From positions 42,466,977 through 42,530,976 of the forward strand of contig CM035151.1 of the NCBI GenBank assembly GCA_020205615.1: a stretch of 64,000 bases of DNA, in the 5' to 3' direction. The notes below the pieces were generated by a model. It worked only from the letters and a program-made list of their open reading frames with translations. It did no database searches and had not been told where the DNA came from. The position numbers were made by a program, and so were the translations under genes. The DNA comes from Panax quinquefolius. Lineage: Eukaryota > Streptophyta > Magnoliopsida > Apiales > Araliaceae. Below, one piece after another: positions 12,240 to 23,291 of this stretch (the stretch's first letter is position 1; each line of letters opens with the position of its first letter).

Positions 12240-13028
12240 AATGGACTGCATAGTAACTAACTCACGAACGGTCCAAATTAATTTACTCTAATCTGGCGGT
12301 CCATATTTAAAGAAAAATCTTATAAATAAAATATAATATATTCTATTTATAATCTAATAAAGCGAATAACTTTATAAAAGATTTTACTATGCAAACACTA
12401 TGCAGACACTATGCAATACTATACATAATAGAATATAATATATTCTATTTATAGTCTAATAAAATAGATAACTTTATAAAAGTATTCTGCTTTTATATAA
12501 AAAGATTTTACTATGCAAAACACTATACAGACACACTATGCATAATAGAATATAATATATTCTATTTATAGAATAACTTTATAAAAGTATTCTGCTTTTA
12601 TATAAAAGATTTTCTCGTATTATTACATTAATAATACCAACAAAAAAGCTGAGTGACTTATCACATAAGCATCAATAATTAATACCGTGTGCTAATATGC
12701 AACCACGCGTATTACTTTACTTTTAACATCGGGTGTTTCAACAGTTAACGGTAAAACTTCCGCTGTTATTTTCATAAAGTATTTTTATCGTTTTCTCAAT
12801 CCGACAATAATTCCGTTGTGAGGTCCACCAATGATTATGCCGTTGTACGAATATTCCCTGTTAAAACAAATATTCCCCGACCAATCGAATATTATATAAC
12901 AACTTGCGTACTTTGCAAAATTTATAAATATTACCCACAACTATAACATTATATCAATTTCACTCCATAATATTCAAAAATAATATTTATAGAAAATTCA
13001 TCTTTATTCAAAAAGTTGGGGTTTTACA

Positions 13029-13252
13029 TTAACGGAGTAGCGATTCGAGAAAATCCTTCTACGAATCTCCGATAATAACCATTAAGCCCGAAAGCTACGT
13101 TTTTGGCCACGGCCTTTGTTGCTCCAAACTTTGTATTTCTTCAATCTTCGCCGAGTCAACAGATAATCCATGTTTTGACACCACGTGCCCAAGGAATGCT
13201 ACTTCCTCAAGCCAGAACTCGCATTTCTTCAGCTTGGCATATTGTGATGCCC
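13029..13252 (-). pseudogene. Copy B RT fragment between two LTR insertions
   Basis: This 224 bp piece encodes the RT region after the catalytic box on the minus strand: the KKCEFWL-type motif near 13235-13200, GHVVS-type near 13190-13175, and the [20 protein letters not shown] thumb near 13075-13035. It joins in register to 10529 (after removing S1) and to 35743 (after removing G). It is therefore part of a single RT gene now spread over about 26 kb. Confidence 0.82.
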
Positions 13253-13319
13253 CCAAAATAGGTATACATCACCCATCTTGAGTCGCCAAATACATGGTAC
13301 AAAATTTAAATATAAACTT
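13253..13319 (-). mobile_element. Solo LTR G, first segment
   Basis: The first 67 bp of a minus-strand LTR (TGTGATGCCCCCAAAATAGG...). It is interrupted at 13320 by the C-D tandem element and continues at 30544. Its insertion into copy B RT is flanked by CATAT (13248-13252) and TATAT (35738-35742), a target duplication with one mismatch. Confidence 0.85.
13315..13319. other. Target site duplication AACTT of the C-D tandem, left copy
   Basis: AACTT at 13315-13319 is repeated at 30544-30548, immediately outside the outermost LTR ends of the C-D element. This shows the whole 17.2 kb structure occupies one insertion site. Confidence 0.92.
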
Positions 13320-14943
13320 TGTGATGCCCCCAAAAATAGGTATACATCACCCATCTTGGGTCATTAGATACATGGTACAAAATTCAAATACAACTTACTA
13401 ATACAACTGTCGTGTACAATACGACAAAACATAACTGTGAGTTTGAATACAATTATTGTCTACTAGAGATTATTCAAACTCAAAAAGAGTCCTCATTACA
13501 ATTATTAACACACTATTTCACAGAATAGTGAGGACTATTAATGCTATTCCTCTGGACCGTCACTCCGTTGCCCGACTAGTCCCTCTATATGTTCTCATTT
13601 CACGAAGAGAACAAAGGAAAGAAAGGGTGAGCTCAACTAGCCCAAGAAGAAATATTATGACTAAGATAATGCGTAATAAATTATCGTTAGCCTTCAACAA
13701 AGGTTAAACCGATAAAATATAACAACATCAAGTTTAATCTGCAATAAACACGCAATCCATTAAAAGAGTCAAGTAGAGAATAAAATCTACTATCTTTTAT
13801 GATTTAAAAGGTTTTTCATAACTTTTATCACCGGACTCAAATTTAATAAATAATCCACATCATCGAATCACCCTCGCACTACTACCAAGGATATTCTTTA
13901 GTATCACGACCACAATTATCCATGCACTACACGGCCAATAATATTTATGTATTCATTAATGGTGATGATCATGCCAACAATCGTCCATCAATGCCCTACA
14001 GTGCCCATGAGGACTTTTTTTCACATCATTCGTAACATTACTACCATGATGACACGAATAATAATCCTCGGTCATAATCATACCAAGTCCATCTATGCAC
14101 TACAGGCCACAGATGACTTTCAACATAATATAAACATGAGGATAATGACAATGATATAAGAATTCAATAAAACAAGTTCAAGAATTAATTTATCCAGAAA
14201 CTATTAACGTCCAAATTGTCAACATGATACTGCTTTGTAGAGTAAAATTCAAGAATGCTCAGAAGAATATTTCCATGAAAAGATACTGGATGAAGCGCAA
14301 ATATCAAGGATATTCCACTAATTTCATGGAGTATAGAAGTCAAAACTTTAACCAACTGAATATAATAACGAACGGAATAACAAAAGAAATCACCATGCAT
14401 GCGGTACTTCGATGTATGCAGTTTATTCCAACAGAAATAATAAATAACGGAACCAGTCGAGATTTAAATTACACCGGCAGTGATGTTCCAACAAAATAAT
14501 AATAAAGACTAAACCAGTCCGACATAAATAAACACACGAATGTGGATATTCCAATGTAATAATAATAAAGATTTTAACCAGTCCCACAGAGAAAAATGCA
14601 TGCATGTGATATATTCCAACAAAATAATAATAAAGACGAAAATAATATAAGAATGTCACCAAGTATAGGGCGGTCCTCAGATATCGTTATTCCAAAGAGA
14701 ATAATAAAGAATGGAATAACAGAAGTTCTCTTCATGAATACAAAAGAAAGAATAACCCTTACGGGTACAACAAATAATATGCCTTACCATAAAAAAAAAG
14801 TATTCTGACTAGTAGGGTGAGGATATTTTTTAAGAAAACTTGCACTACGCTTAAATCTTCTTAAAACTCTAAAGAAATACACTCAAGATTATAGAACAGA
14901 ATTCTCTGAATTTCTGGTGTGATTTTCGATTCTAAATAAGCAT

Positions 14944-14957
14944 CCTATTTATAGGAG
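14944..14957 (-). promoter_or_regulatory. TATA box of LTR C
   Basis: The minus strand reads TCCTATAAATAGGA, within the same conserved context as the middle LTR (near 22328) and LTR D (near 29628). Confidence 0.6.
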
Positions 14958-15085
14958 GATGGAAGGGGTACTGTTTTTAAATAAAAAAACACGGACGCAA
15001 CAACTGTGAAATTCACTTGGATGAAATTTTGATAACTTACTTGACGCAAAATTCAAGCCTCCTCCAATCGTAACAAATCGAAAAA

Positions 15086-15088
<3 letters not shown>

Positions 15089-15147
<59 letters not shown>
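15089..15147. repeat. (AT)n microsatellite in LTR C, first
   Basis: About 59 bp of alternating AT. It matches the shorter runs at 22474-22515 and 29771-29786 in the other C/D LTRs. Confidence 0.95.
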
Positions 15148-15150
<3 letters not shown>

Positions 15151-15408
15151 CCACACATGCTTAAAAGGAAAAATGCACCCACCTGTGAATAACTTTGCAA
15201 CTTGTCTTCCAATTAGTCAAACTTTATATATTTGTGGAAATATAATACAATATAGTACTCTTTCCCGTTCAATCCATTTCCCCACCCCCTTTTTGACAAT
15301 TCCCATAATGTATACATAATATAACCCCACACCACTTGATAATGTAAAACCCTACCAAAACCCACTAACACATACACACTCTTACACACACGAAAACACA
15401 CGCACATG

Positions 15409-15489
<81 letters not shown>
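15409..15489. repeat. (AT)n microsatellite in LTR C, second
   Basis: About 80 bp of alternating AT. It is the counterpart of 22762-22836 and 30050-30100 and follows an ACACAC-rich stretch. Confidence 0.95.
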
Positions 15490-15490
<1 letters not shown>

Positions 15491-15935
15491 TTTATTACTT
15501 CCTTCCGATAATTTTGAAAAATGGGTAAATAGGAATCTAAATAATAAGCAAAACTGATTGACTTCTCACATAAGAATCAATAATCAATACCGTGTGCTAC
15601 TATGTAACCACAGCCAGACATCGCATTTTTTAACACCGGTATTTCAACAGCTTAATCTGTAAAACTTCCGTCGTTATTTTCATAAAGTATTTTTGTCGCT
15701 TTTCTCAATCCGACAATAATTCCGTTAGGGGTCCACCAATGATTGTTCCGTGCATTTAATATTCCCCGTTAAAACGAATATTCCCCACCAATCGAATATT
15801 ATATAACAACTTGCGTACTTTGCAAAATTTATTAATATTCCCCACAACTATAACATTATATCAAATTTACTCCATAATATTCAAAAATGATATTTATAGA
15901 AAATTATCTTTATTTATAAAGTTGGGGTCTTACAA

Positions 15936-15947
15936 CCTCCCCTTCTT
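15936..15947 (-). other. Polypurine tract of copy C
   Basis: The minus strand AAGAAGGGGAGG directly precedes the LTR start TGTAAGACC. Confidence 0.8.
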
Positions 15948-17240
15948 ATGAAATTTCACCCTCGAAATTATGGTACATACCTGGTATGTCGAAGAGGTAA
16001 GGATACCTTGATTTCATTTCAGATTCTAACTCCCACGCTATTTCCTCAACATCGTGGTTTCTCCACAAAACTTTGACTTGAGGTATAACCTTGGAGCGTA
16101 GAATATGTTCCTTCTTATCCAAGATTTGAACAGGAACCTCTTCATATGTCAAATCTTCCGCTATTTCGTCCGGTATTAACTCAATAATGTGGTTTGGGTC
16201 TTTTACATATTTACGTAACATGGATATATGAAAAACGTTATGAACACGAGACATAATTGGCGCTAAAGCGAGTCTATATTCCACAGTTCCTACTCGATCG
16301 AGGATTAAAAATGGGCCGATGAATCGATGATTGAGTTTTCCTCTCTTTCCAAATCTCGTAACTCCTTTCCACGGAGAAACTCGTAATAACACATGATCTC
16401 CTATATCAAATTCCACGTCCTTTCGATGAAGATCAGCATAACTCTTTTATCAATCTTGTGAGGTTTTTATACGTTATCGGATCGTTTGAATCTTTTCTGT
16501 AGTCATACATACCAACTCTGGTCCCAACAACGTTGCTTCACCCACCTCATCCCAGCATACTGGAGAACGACACTTTCTTCCATACAACGCTTCAAATGGA
16601 GCCATGCCAATACTTGCTTGATAATTGTTGTTGTAGGCAAACTCCACCAATGGTAAGAACTTGTCCCAACTTCCCTTGAAATCAAGGACACATAGTCTTA
16701 ATAGATCTTCAAGAGTTTGAATAGTCCTCTCCGATCGTCCGTCTGGTTCGAGGATGATATGCCGAGCTAAATCGTAAGTCTGTGCTCATAGCTTTTTGCA
16801 AACTAACCCAAAATCGTGAAGTGAATCTTGGGTCTCGATCAGAAACAATGGATACCGGCATACCATGCAGTCTTACAATCTCGTTTATGTATATACGAGC
16901 AAGACGTTCAAGTGTATATGTTTCTCGTTTTGGTAAGAAATGAGCAGACTTGGTCAATCTATCAACAATGACCCAAATCGCATCTATACCTTAAGAAACC
17001 TTAGGAAGACCGGTAATGAAATCCATGGTAATGTGCTCCCACTTCCATTCTGGAATTTCAAGTGGTTGCAATGGACCTTTTGGTACTTGATGCTCCACTT
17101 TAACTCGTTGACAAGTTAGACACCTTGAGATAAACAGTGCTATCTCTCTCTTCATATTGCTCCACCAAAATGTATGACGAATATCATGATACATTTTGGT
17201 ACTCCCAAGATGGATTGCAAACGGCGTGTTGTGCGCCTCC
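15948..17240 (-). pseudogene. Copy C integrase with GPY/F and chromodomain-like tail
   Basis: Minus-strand integrase. The zinc-binding region is MYHDIRHTFWW ... RCLTCQ (about 17215-17105). The core has DFITGLPKV, a stop at about 16992 where the CAA codon of KVSQG has become TAA, then TKSAHFLP and [10 protein letters not shown] (16957-16800). The Glu-bearing region is frameshifted near 16740. The C-terminal open stretch 16416-15946 has GPFLILDRVGTVEYRL (GPY/F) and VQILDKKEHILRSKVIP plus VKVLWRNHDVEEIAWELE, which is the chromodomain-like tail. Such tails are known to direct chromovirus insertion to silent chromatin. This copy is inactive. Confidence 0.88.
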
Positions 17241-17902
17241 ATCATGATTTTATACTTTAAATTAGGGTTGTTAGGAACACAAAGTCTGGAGTTGACTCGA
17301 AGTATTCCTTCTTCATCGATTCTTGCTTCCGCATAGATAACCTTCTTACTTTCTTCCTCCTCATACGCATCGGCTCTGTGTCCGTAGCTTGAGCAAATTT
17401 TAACTTTATCAATTAAAGTCGGTTGTACTCGTATATTCGCCATCATCACATTGGTCCCTGGAGTCTTTAACTCTATCTCCGTCCTTTGCAAGTCACACAA
17501 AATGGGCCTTTGCATTGACAATATCGCATTCGCACTTGCATATGATCTTTTACTCAATGCGTCAGCTACCACGTTCGCTTTTCCAGGATTGTATTGAATG
17601 GTGTGATCATAATCTTTCAAAAGTTCAAGCCAGCGTCATTGTCGCATGTTGAGTTCCTTTTGAGTGAAAAAATATTTGAGGCTTTTATGATCCGTAAAGA
17701 TCTCCACCTTATCCCCATACAAGTAATGCCTCCAAATCTTTAGTGCGAAAACAACAGCTGCCAACTTTAGATCATGAGTAGGATAATTCCTCTCATATTC
17801 TTTGAGTTGTCTTGAGGCATAGGCTATGACTTTTCCATGTTTCATGAGAACACATCCCAACCCTTTGCCCGAAGCTTCACTGTAGATGACAAATCCCTCC
17901 AA
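17241..17902 (-). pseudogene. Copy C RNase H and linker
   Basis: Ty3/gypsy RNase H on the minus strand: [16 protein letters not shown] (17890s), [31 protein letters not shown] and VVADALSKR. It should remove the RNA strand during cDNA synthesis. Compared with copy D, the first acidic motif has SEAS instead of NDAS, and HDLELV... is HDLKLA..., so a catalytic-site Glu is replaced by Lys. A stop lies near 17634, after ELNMRQ. 17241-17530 is the linker toward integrase. Confidence 0.87.
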
Positions 17903-18729
17903 GCCAGATGGTATTGTCAGAATAGGTCCTGAAATGAGTCTCCTCTTGAGTTCTTGAAAACACTTCTAATATTCTTCGCTCCAACCGAACTTTGTATCTT
18001 TCCGAGTCAGCTGAGTCAACGGAGTAGAAATTCGAGAAAATCCTTCCACGAATCTCCAATAATATCCAGCTAAACAAAGAAAGCTACGTACTTCGGTCAC
18101 TGATTTAGGTTGCTCCCAGCTTTGAATAGCTTCAATCTTTGCTGGGTCAATAGATATTCCATGACTTGATACCACGTTCCCAAGGAATGCTACTTCCTTA
18201 AGCCAGAACTCGCATTTCTTCAACTTGGCATAAAGCTTATATTCACGAAGCTTTTGGAGAGTCAGCCTCAAGTGTTGCTCATGATCTTCACGGCTTTTGG
18301 AATAAATAAAGATTTCATCAATAAAGACGACCACAAAGTGATCCAAATATTCCTTGAATACTCGGTTCATCATATCCATGAAGGCAACCGGAGCATTAGT
18401 CAATCCAAAGGACATGAATAGGAATTCATAATGCCCGTACCGAGTTCTGAAAGCCGTCTTTGGAATGTCATAGGTTCTAATCTTCAATTGGTGATATCCG
18501 AAATGAAGATCAATCTTTGAAAAGAATTTGGCTCCTTGCAACTGGTCAAACAGGTCATCAATACGTGGTAATGGGTACCTATTTTTGATGGTGACATGAT
18601 TCAACTCCCGATAATCAATACAAAGTCGCATACTCCCATCTTTCTTCTTCACGAACAGAACAGGAGCACCCCAAGGAGAAGTACTAGGATGAATGAATCC
18701 AATGTCTAACAATTCCTACAGTTGGTTCT
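17903..18729 (-). pseudogene. Copy C reverse transcriptase, near full length
   Basis: The best preserved RT in the window: 248 codons open from 18712 to 17966 on the minus strand. Motifs in order are [58 protein letters not shown], the catalytic box [17 protein letters not shown], and a thumb region with [11 protein letters not shown]. The catalytic box has Asp-Glu where copies A, B and D have Asp-Asp. A stop near 18717 and a frameshift after GWSEEY (17966) interrupt the ends. Confidence 0.9.
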
Positions 18730-19390
18730 TTAACTCCTGAAGTTCAATATGAGCCATTCGATATAGGGCTTTGGAAATGGGTTTTGTACCGGGTTCAAGG
18801 TCGATACAAAATTTAATTTCACACTCTGGGGGTAGGCCAGGAAGTTCTTCGGGGAATACGTCAGAAATTTATTAACAATGTAAATATCATTCAAAGTCGA
18901 TTTATTTTTGTTTAGATCTGTGACATGAGCTAAGAAGGCTTGACATCCATTTTTCAATAAACGAATAGCTTTATGGCTTGAGATGACCGTGATTGATTTT
19001 AATTGTTTGGTTGCTTGAATTCGCATAATAGGTTGATTAGGAATATGAAAGCTAACAACCTTACTTAAAAAAAAATCAATTTTTGAATGATAAGTAGTTA
19101 ACCAATCAATCCCTTTGTAATCACGCCAAATGCAAGTATTTTCAATGAAATAAGATCGACAGGTAATATGAGGGTACCGATTTGAACCAAACAAGACTTA
19201 TAAACAGTGGATGTAATGAAGGTTTCTCCCAATGGAGTTTCCATAGATAAGTTAAAATCTAATTTCTCCGGAGTCAAATTTAATTGTTGAGCGCAAGTAG
19301 GAGAAATAAAAGAATGGGTAGAACCGGTATCAAATAAAGTATAGACTTCACTAGAGTTTATGATAAGCTTACCCGTGATGACCTCATTCG
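18730..19390 (-). pseudogene. Copy C aspartic protease
   Basis: The retropepsin region lies between gag and RT. The active site TLFDTGSTHSF is intact (about 19345-19313), followed by ISPTCAQ and LTPEKLDF. A frameshift near 19115 disrupts the DVILGIDWL motif: the text reads AFGV then a shift before GIDWL. The 154-codon open stretch 19194-18730 covers the C-terminal half and linker to RT. It would have processed the polyprotein. Confidence 0.85.
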
Positions 19391-20584
19391 GGTTCCTTGC
19401 TTTCGGGAGGTCACAACAAACGCTCTCCTCAGACTACCGGCTTTGACTTTTTCTCGACTACCTTGGTGCCTCCATCCTAGCTCGAACTTGTCTTGGGTGA
19501 ACGACAAAATTCGCTAAGTGACCTTCTCTTCCACAATTATAACATGCTTTGAACGGCATCGCGCAGTTTCGACTGATGTGTCCCTCCCCTCCGCATTTGA
19601 AGCATATTATAGGTGGTCGTTCTCCTTCCTTAACAACGGGTCTTTGGTCGACGCCTTTCCATCATTGTTGAATCTCCTCTTCTTGAAATGTCCATTCTTA
19701 TTGTTTTTGCCTTGATTACCACCAAAATGGTTACCATTTCTGGCCTGTTGATTCGCTCCACGCTTGTTGTCACCGCTTTGATGACTGTTCTCACTGGTAT
19801 TATCATTTTGTCGTCTGCTCTCTTTTGATTGCGTTGATTCATTATCGCGCTCTACTAACTGAGCCCTATTTACAACATCTGAATACAAACATAGTTTATG
19901 AGAAATAAGATGTTGACGTATCTCAGGTTTCAAACCTCGTAGAAACATTCGCGTCATTCGCTCTTCATTATCCACCAAGTGGGACGCAAACCGGGACAAC
20001 TCAGTAAATTTAGCCTCATACTGTGACACAGTCATATTATTTTCACCAGTTTCATAAACTCCACCTCCTTCATATGACAAATACTTTCGGGAAAGTATTC
20101 GTTGTTGAACAGCTCTTGGAACTTCTTCCAAGACATCTTCAGTGCGGCAGGTTGAGTACGCTTTACTGATTCCCACCAGTAATCTGCCTCCTCGCAATAT
20201 AAAGGCGGTAAAGGGAACCTTTTGCTCCTCGGAGCATCCCAAGGCATCACATATCTTGATGATCTGCTTTATCCATGCTTCCGCCATAAGTGGTTTTGGC
20301 TCTCGCTTAAACTCCGGTGATCCCAGCTCCTTGAACTGTTTAGCGGTGACCGTCCTAGAGTTTCCAGTGTTTCCACCTACATTTTTGACAGGAGCCGCTC
20401 TTGCCTGCTGTTGCATGAATTGCATAAAGCATCTGAACAATCCATCATTCATCATTTGGTCAGTGTTGTTGTTTGCATGAGGATTGTTGCCTTCCTGATG
20501 CACATTATCCTGATTATTGATATGTGGTGGTGAATCAACGGTCGCCTATGCTCCATTGCTATTCTCAACATTCTCGGATGTCAT
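19391..20584 (-). pseudogene. Copy C gag (capsid and two zinc knuckles)
   Basis: A canonical Ty3/gypsy gag. The likely start ATG is at 20584 (MTSENVENSNGA), but codon 13 is a TAG stop where copy D has CAG. The capsid region holds LFRCFMQFMQQQARAAP, PEFKREPKPLMAEAWI and FLRGLKPEIRQHL. Two compensating frameshifts displace a stretch (about 20250-20040) whose true frame reads EADYWWESVKRTQPAALKMS. A basic Asn/Gln-rich tail precedes two knuckles at 19602-19520: [14 protein letters not shown] is intact, and [13 protein letters not shown] lacks its last Cys. Gag would form the particle and bind element RNA. Confidence 0.88.
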
Positions 20585-20753
20585 TTTCAGATACTGCCAC
20601 AAAACAAAAGGTTAATTGACATGTAACATATTATCCCTATATTCTGACCGACTAAGTAAATAGAAAAAGAAACTTAGGTAGGTCACACTAGCGAAGGAAT
20701 TCCCCGTCTCTCCCCTCCTAGTTCTATTCTCACATCTTAGCCAGGGATCATAT

Positions 20754-20771
20754 CCCTAAGCTTTGATACCA
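20754..20771 (-). other. Primer binding site of copy C (initiator Met tRNA)
   Basis: The minus strand TGGTATCAAAGCTTAGGG starts two bases after the LTR end. It matches the initiator-tRNA-Met complement TGGTATCAGAGC with one mismatch. Confidence 0.85.
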
Positions 20772-22327
20772 ACTGTGACACCCCCAAAAATAGGTATACA
20801 TCACCCATCTTGGGTCGTCAGATACATGGTACAAAATTCAAATACAACTTACTAATACAACTCGCTAAATGTATAATACGACAAAAAACATAACTGTGAG
20901 TTTGAATACAATTATTGTCTACTAGAGATTATACAAACTCAAAAGGAGTCCTCATTACAATTATTAACACATTATTTCACAGAATAGTGAGGACTACTAA
21001 TGCTATTCCTCCGACCGCCACTCCATTCCCCGACTAGTCCTTGCTATGTTCTCATTTCCTCAAGAGAACAAAGGAAAGAAAAAGGGTGAGCTCAACTAGC
21101 CCAAAGAAGAAATATTATGACTAAGATAATGCGAATAAATTATCGTTAGCCTTCAATAAAAGTTAAAACCGATAAAATATAACAACATCAAGTTTAACTG
21201 TAGCGACCCACGCAATCCATTAAAACAGTCAAGTAGAGAATAAAATCTACTATCTTTTATGATTTAAAAGGTTTTTCATCACTTTTATCGCTGGGACTCA
21301 GCTTAATAAATAATCCACATCATCGAATCACCCCTGCACTACGGCCAAGGATATTCTTTAGTATCACGACCACAATTATCCATGCACTACGGGCCAAGAA
21401 TATTTGCGTATTCATTAATGGTCATGATCATGCCAACAACTGTCCATCAATGCCTTACAGGCCCATGAGGACTTTTTTCCACATCATTCGTAACATTACG
21501 GTCATGATTACACCGAATAATCCATGGTCATAATCATACCAAGTCCATATATGCACTACAGAATACGAGATGACTTTCAACATAATATAAACATGAGGAT
21601 GATGACAATGATATAAGAATTCAATAGAACAAGTTCAAGAATTAATTTATCCAGGAACTATTAACGTCCAAATTGTCAACATGATACTGCTTTGTAGAGT
21701 AAAATTCAAGAATGCTCAGAAGAATATTTCCATGAAAAGATACTTGATGAAGCGCAAATATCAAGGATATTCCACTAATTTCATGGAGTATAGAAGTCAA
21801 AATTTAACCAACTGAATATAATAACGAATGGAATAACAAAAGAAATCACCATGCATGCAGTACTTCGCATAGACAGGTTATTCCAATAGAATAATAAATA
21901 ACGGAACCAGGTCAGGCGAAATTCGCACCGATAGGATGTTCCAACAGAATAATAATAAAGACGGAACCATGTCCGGTGTAAAACACACAGACGGGATATT
22001 CCAACAGAATAATAATAAAGATAGAATAATAGAAGAATGTCACCAAGTATAGGGTAGTCCTCGTATACTGGTTATTCCAGTAGAATAATAAAGAATAGAA
22101 TAACAGAAGTTCTCTTCATGAATACAAAAGAAATAATAACCCTTACGGGTACAACAAATAATATCCCTTACCGTAAAAGAAAAGTATTCCGACTGGTAGG
22201 GTGAAGATATTTTTTAAGAAAACTTGCACTACGCTTAAAGCTTCTTAAAATTCTATAGAAATGCACTCAAGATTATAGAAGAGAATTCTCTGGATTTCTG
22301 GTGTGATTTTTTATTCTAAATAAGCAT

Positions 22328-22341
22328 CCTATTTATAGGAG
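22328..22341 (-). promoter_or_regulatory. TATA box of middle LTR
   Basis: The minus strand TCCTATAAATAGGA is in the same context as LTR C and LTR D. It would drive copy D-type transcripts toward lower coordinates. Confidence 0.55.
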
Positions 22342-22469
22342 GATGGAAGGGGTACTGTTTTTCAATAAAAAAAACACGGACGCAACATCTCCGTGAAAAT
22401 TCACGGATGAAATTTTGATAACTTACTGGACGCAAAATTCAAGCCTCCTCCAATCGAACAAATCGACAA

Positions 22470-22473
<4 letters not shown>

Positions 22474-22515
<42 letters not shown>
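22474..22515. repeat. (AT)n microsatellite in middle LTR, first
   Basis: Alternating AT of about 42 bp, shorter than its counterpart in LTR C. Confidence 0.95.
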
Positions 22516-22520
<5 letters not shown>

Positions 22521-22749
22521 ACACATGCTTAAAAGGAAAATGCACCCACCCGTGAATAACTTTGCAACTTATGCATGAATTAGTCAAACTTTATATATAT
22601 GTGGACATATAATACAATATAGTACTCCTTCCCATTCAATCCATTTCCCCACCCCTTTTTGACAATTCCCATAATGTATACATAATATAACCCCACAACA
22701 CTTGATAATGTAAAACCCTACCAAAACCCACTAACATACACACACTCTT

Positions 22750-22761
<12 letters not shown>

Positions 22762-22836
<75 letters not shown>
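22762..22836. repeat. (AT)n microsatellite in middle LTR, second
   Basis: About 75 bp of alternating AT following a (CA)n stretch. Confidence 0.95.
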
Positions 22837-22837
<1 letters not shown>

Positions 22838-23279
22838 TTTATAACTTCCTTCCGATAATTTTAAAAAATGGATAAATAGGAATCCAAATAATAAGACAAA
22901 ACTGAGTGACTTCTCACGTAAGCATCATCAATATCGTGTGCTACTATGCAACCACGCGTATTACTGTACTTTTAACACCGGGTAATTCAACAGTTAACGG
23001 TAAAACTTTCGCCGTTATTTTCATAAAGTATTTTTGTCATTTTCTCAATCCAACAATAATTCCGTTGTGGGGTCCACCAACGATTGTGCCGTTGTACGAA
23101 TATTCCCTGTTAAAACGAATATTCCTCGACCAATCAAATATTATATAACAACTTGCGTACTTTGCAAAATTTATTAATATTCCTCACAACTATAACATTA
23201 TATCAAATTTACTCCATAATATTCAAAAATGATATTTATAGAAAATTCATCTTTATTTATAAAAGTTGGGGTCTTACAA

Positions 23280-23291
23280 CCTCCCCTTCTT
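23280..23291 (-). other. Polypurine tract of copy D
   Basis: The minus strand AAGAAGGGGAGG abuts the TGTAAGACC start of the middle LTR, identical to copy C. Confidence 0.8.

Larger units (their letters stand above)
10535..13028 (-). mobile_element. Solo LTR S1 of C/D-type chromovirus, inserted in copy B pol
   Basis: A 2.49 kb LTR whose minus-strand ends are TGTAAAACCCC (13028) and GGGGGCGTCATA (10535, terminal CA mutated to TA). It has perfect 5 bp target duplications TTAAC and no internal region, so it is a solo LTR left by LTR-LTR recombination. Internal features are CATGCACTAC repeats (11060-11310), a GATATTCCAAYGTAATAATAA repeat block (11570-12010) and a TATA box near 12227-12238. It is nearly the reverse complement of the plus-strand solo LTR at 32285-34802. 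Confidence 0.92.
13320..15934 (-). mobile_element. LTR C (left outer LTR of C-D)
   Basis: A 2.6 kb LTR with minus-strand start TGTAAGACCCCAAC (15934) and end GGGCATCACA (13320). It contains CATGCACTAC repeats (13880-14110), a TATTCC/CATGCATG repeat block (14380-14650), a TATA box near 14945-14956 and two long (AT)n runs about 260 bp apart. It serves as the 3' LTR of copy C. Confidence 0.92.
20774..23278 (-). mobile_element. Middle LTR of C-D (5' LTR of C and 3' LTR of D)
   Basis: A 2.5 kb LTR shared by both internal regions: the copy C primer site is on its left and the copy D polypurine tract on its right. Minus-strand ends are TGTAAGACCCCAAC and GGGGTGTCACA. It carries a TATA box near 22328-22341, (AT)n runs at 22474-22515 and 22762-22836, and a shorter TATTCC repeat block (21830-22040). 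No target duplication flanks it, consistent with recombination rather than two separate insertions. Confidence 0.92.

Noticed and set aside
14949..15212. 87-codon frame with a long Ile-Tyr run
   Set aside because: Translation of the (AT)n microsatellite. Not a membrane protein. The same applies to the frames at 29855-30079 and 40469-40663.
20142..20480. 112-codon plus-strand frame
   Set aside because: It is the antisense shadow of copy C gag. The minus frame matches gag motifs.
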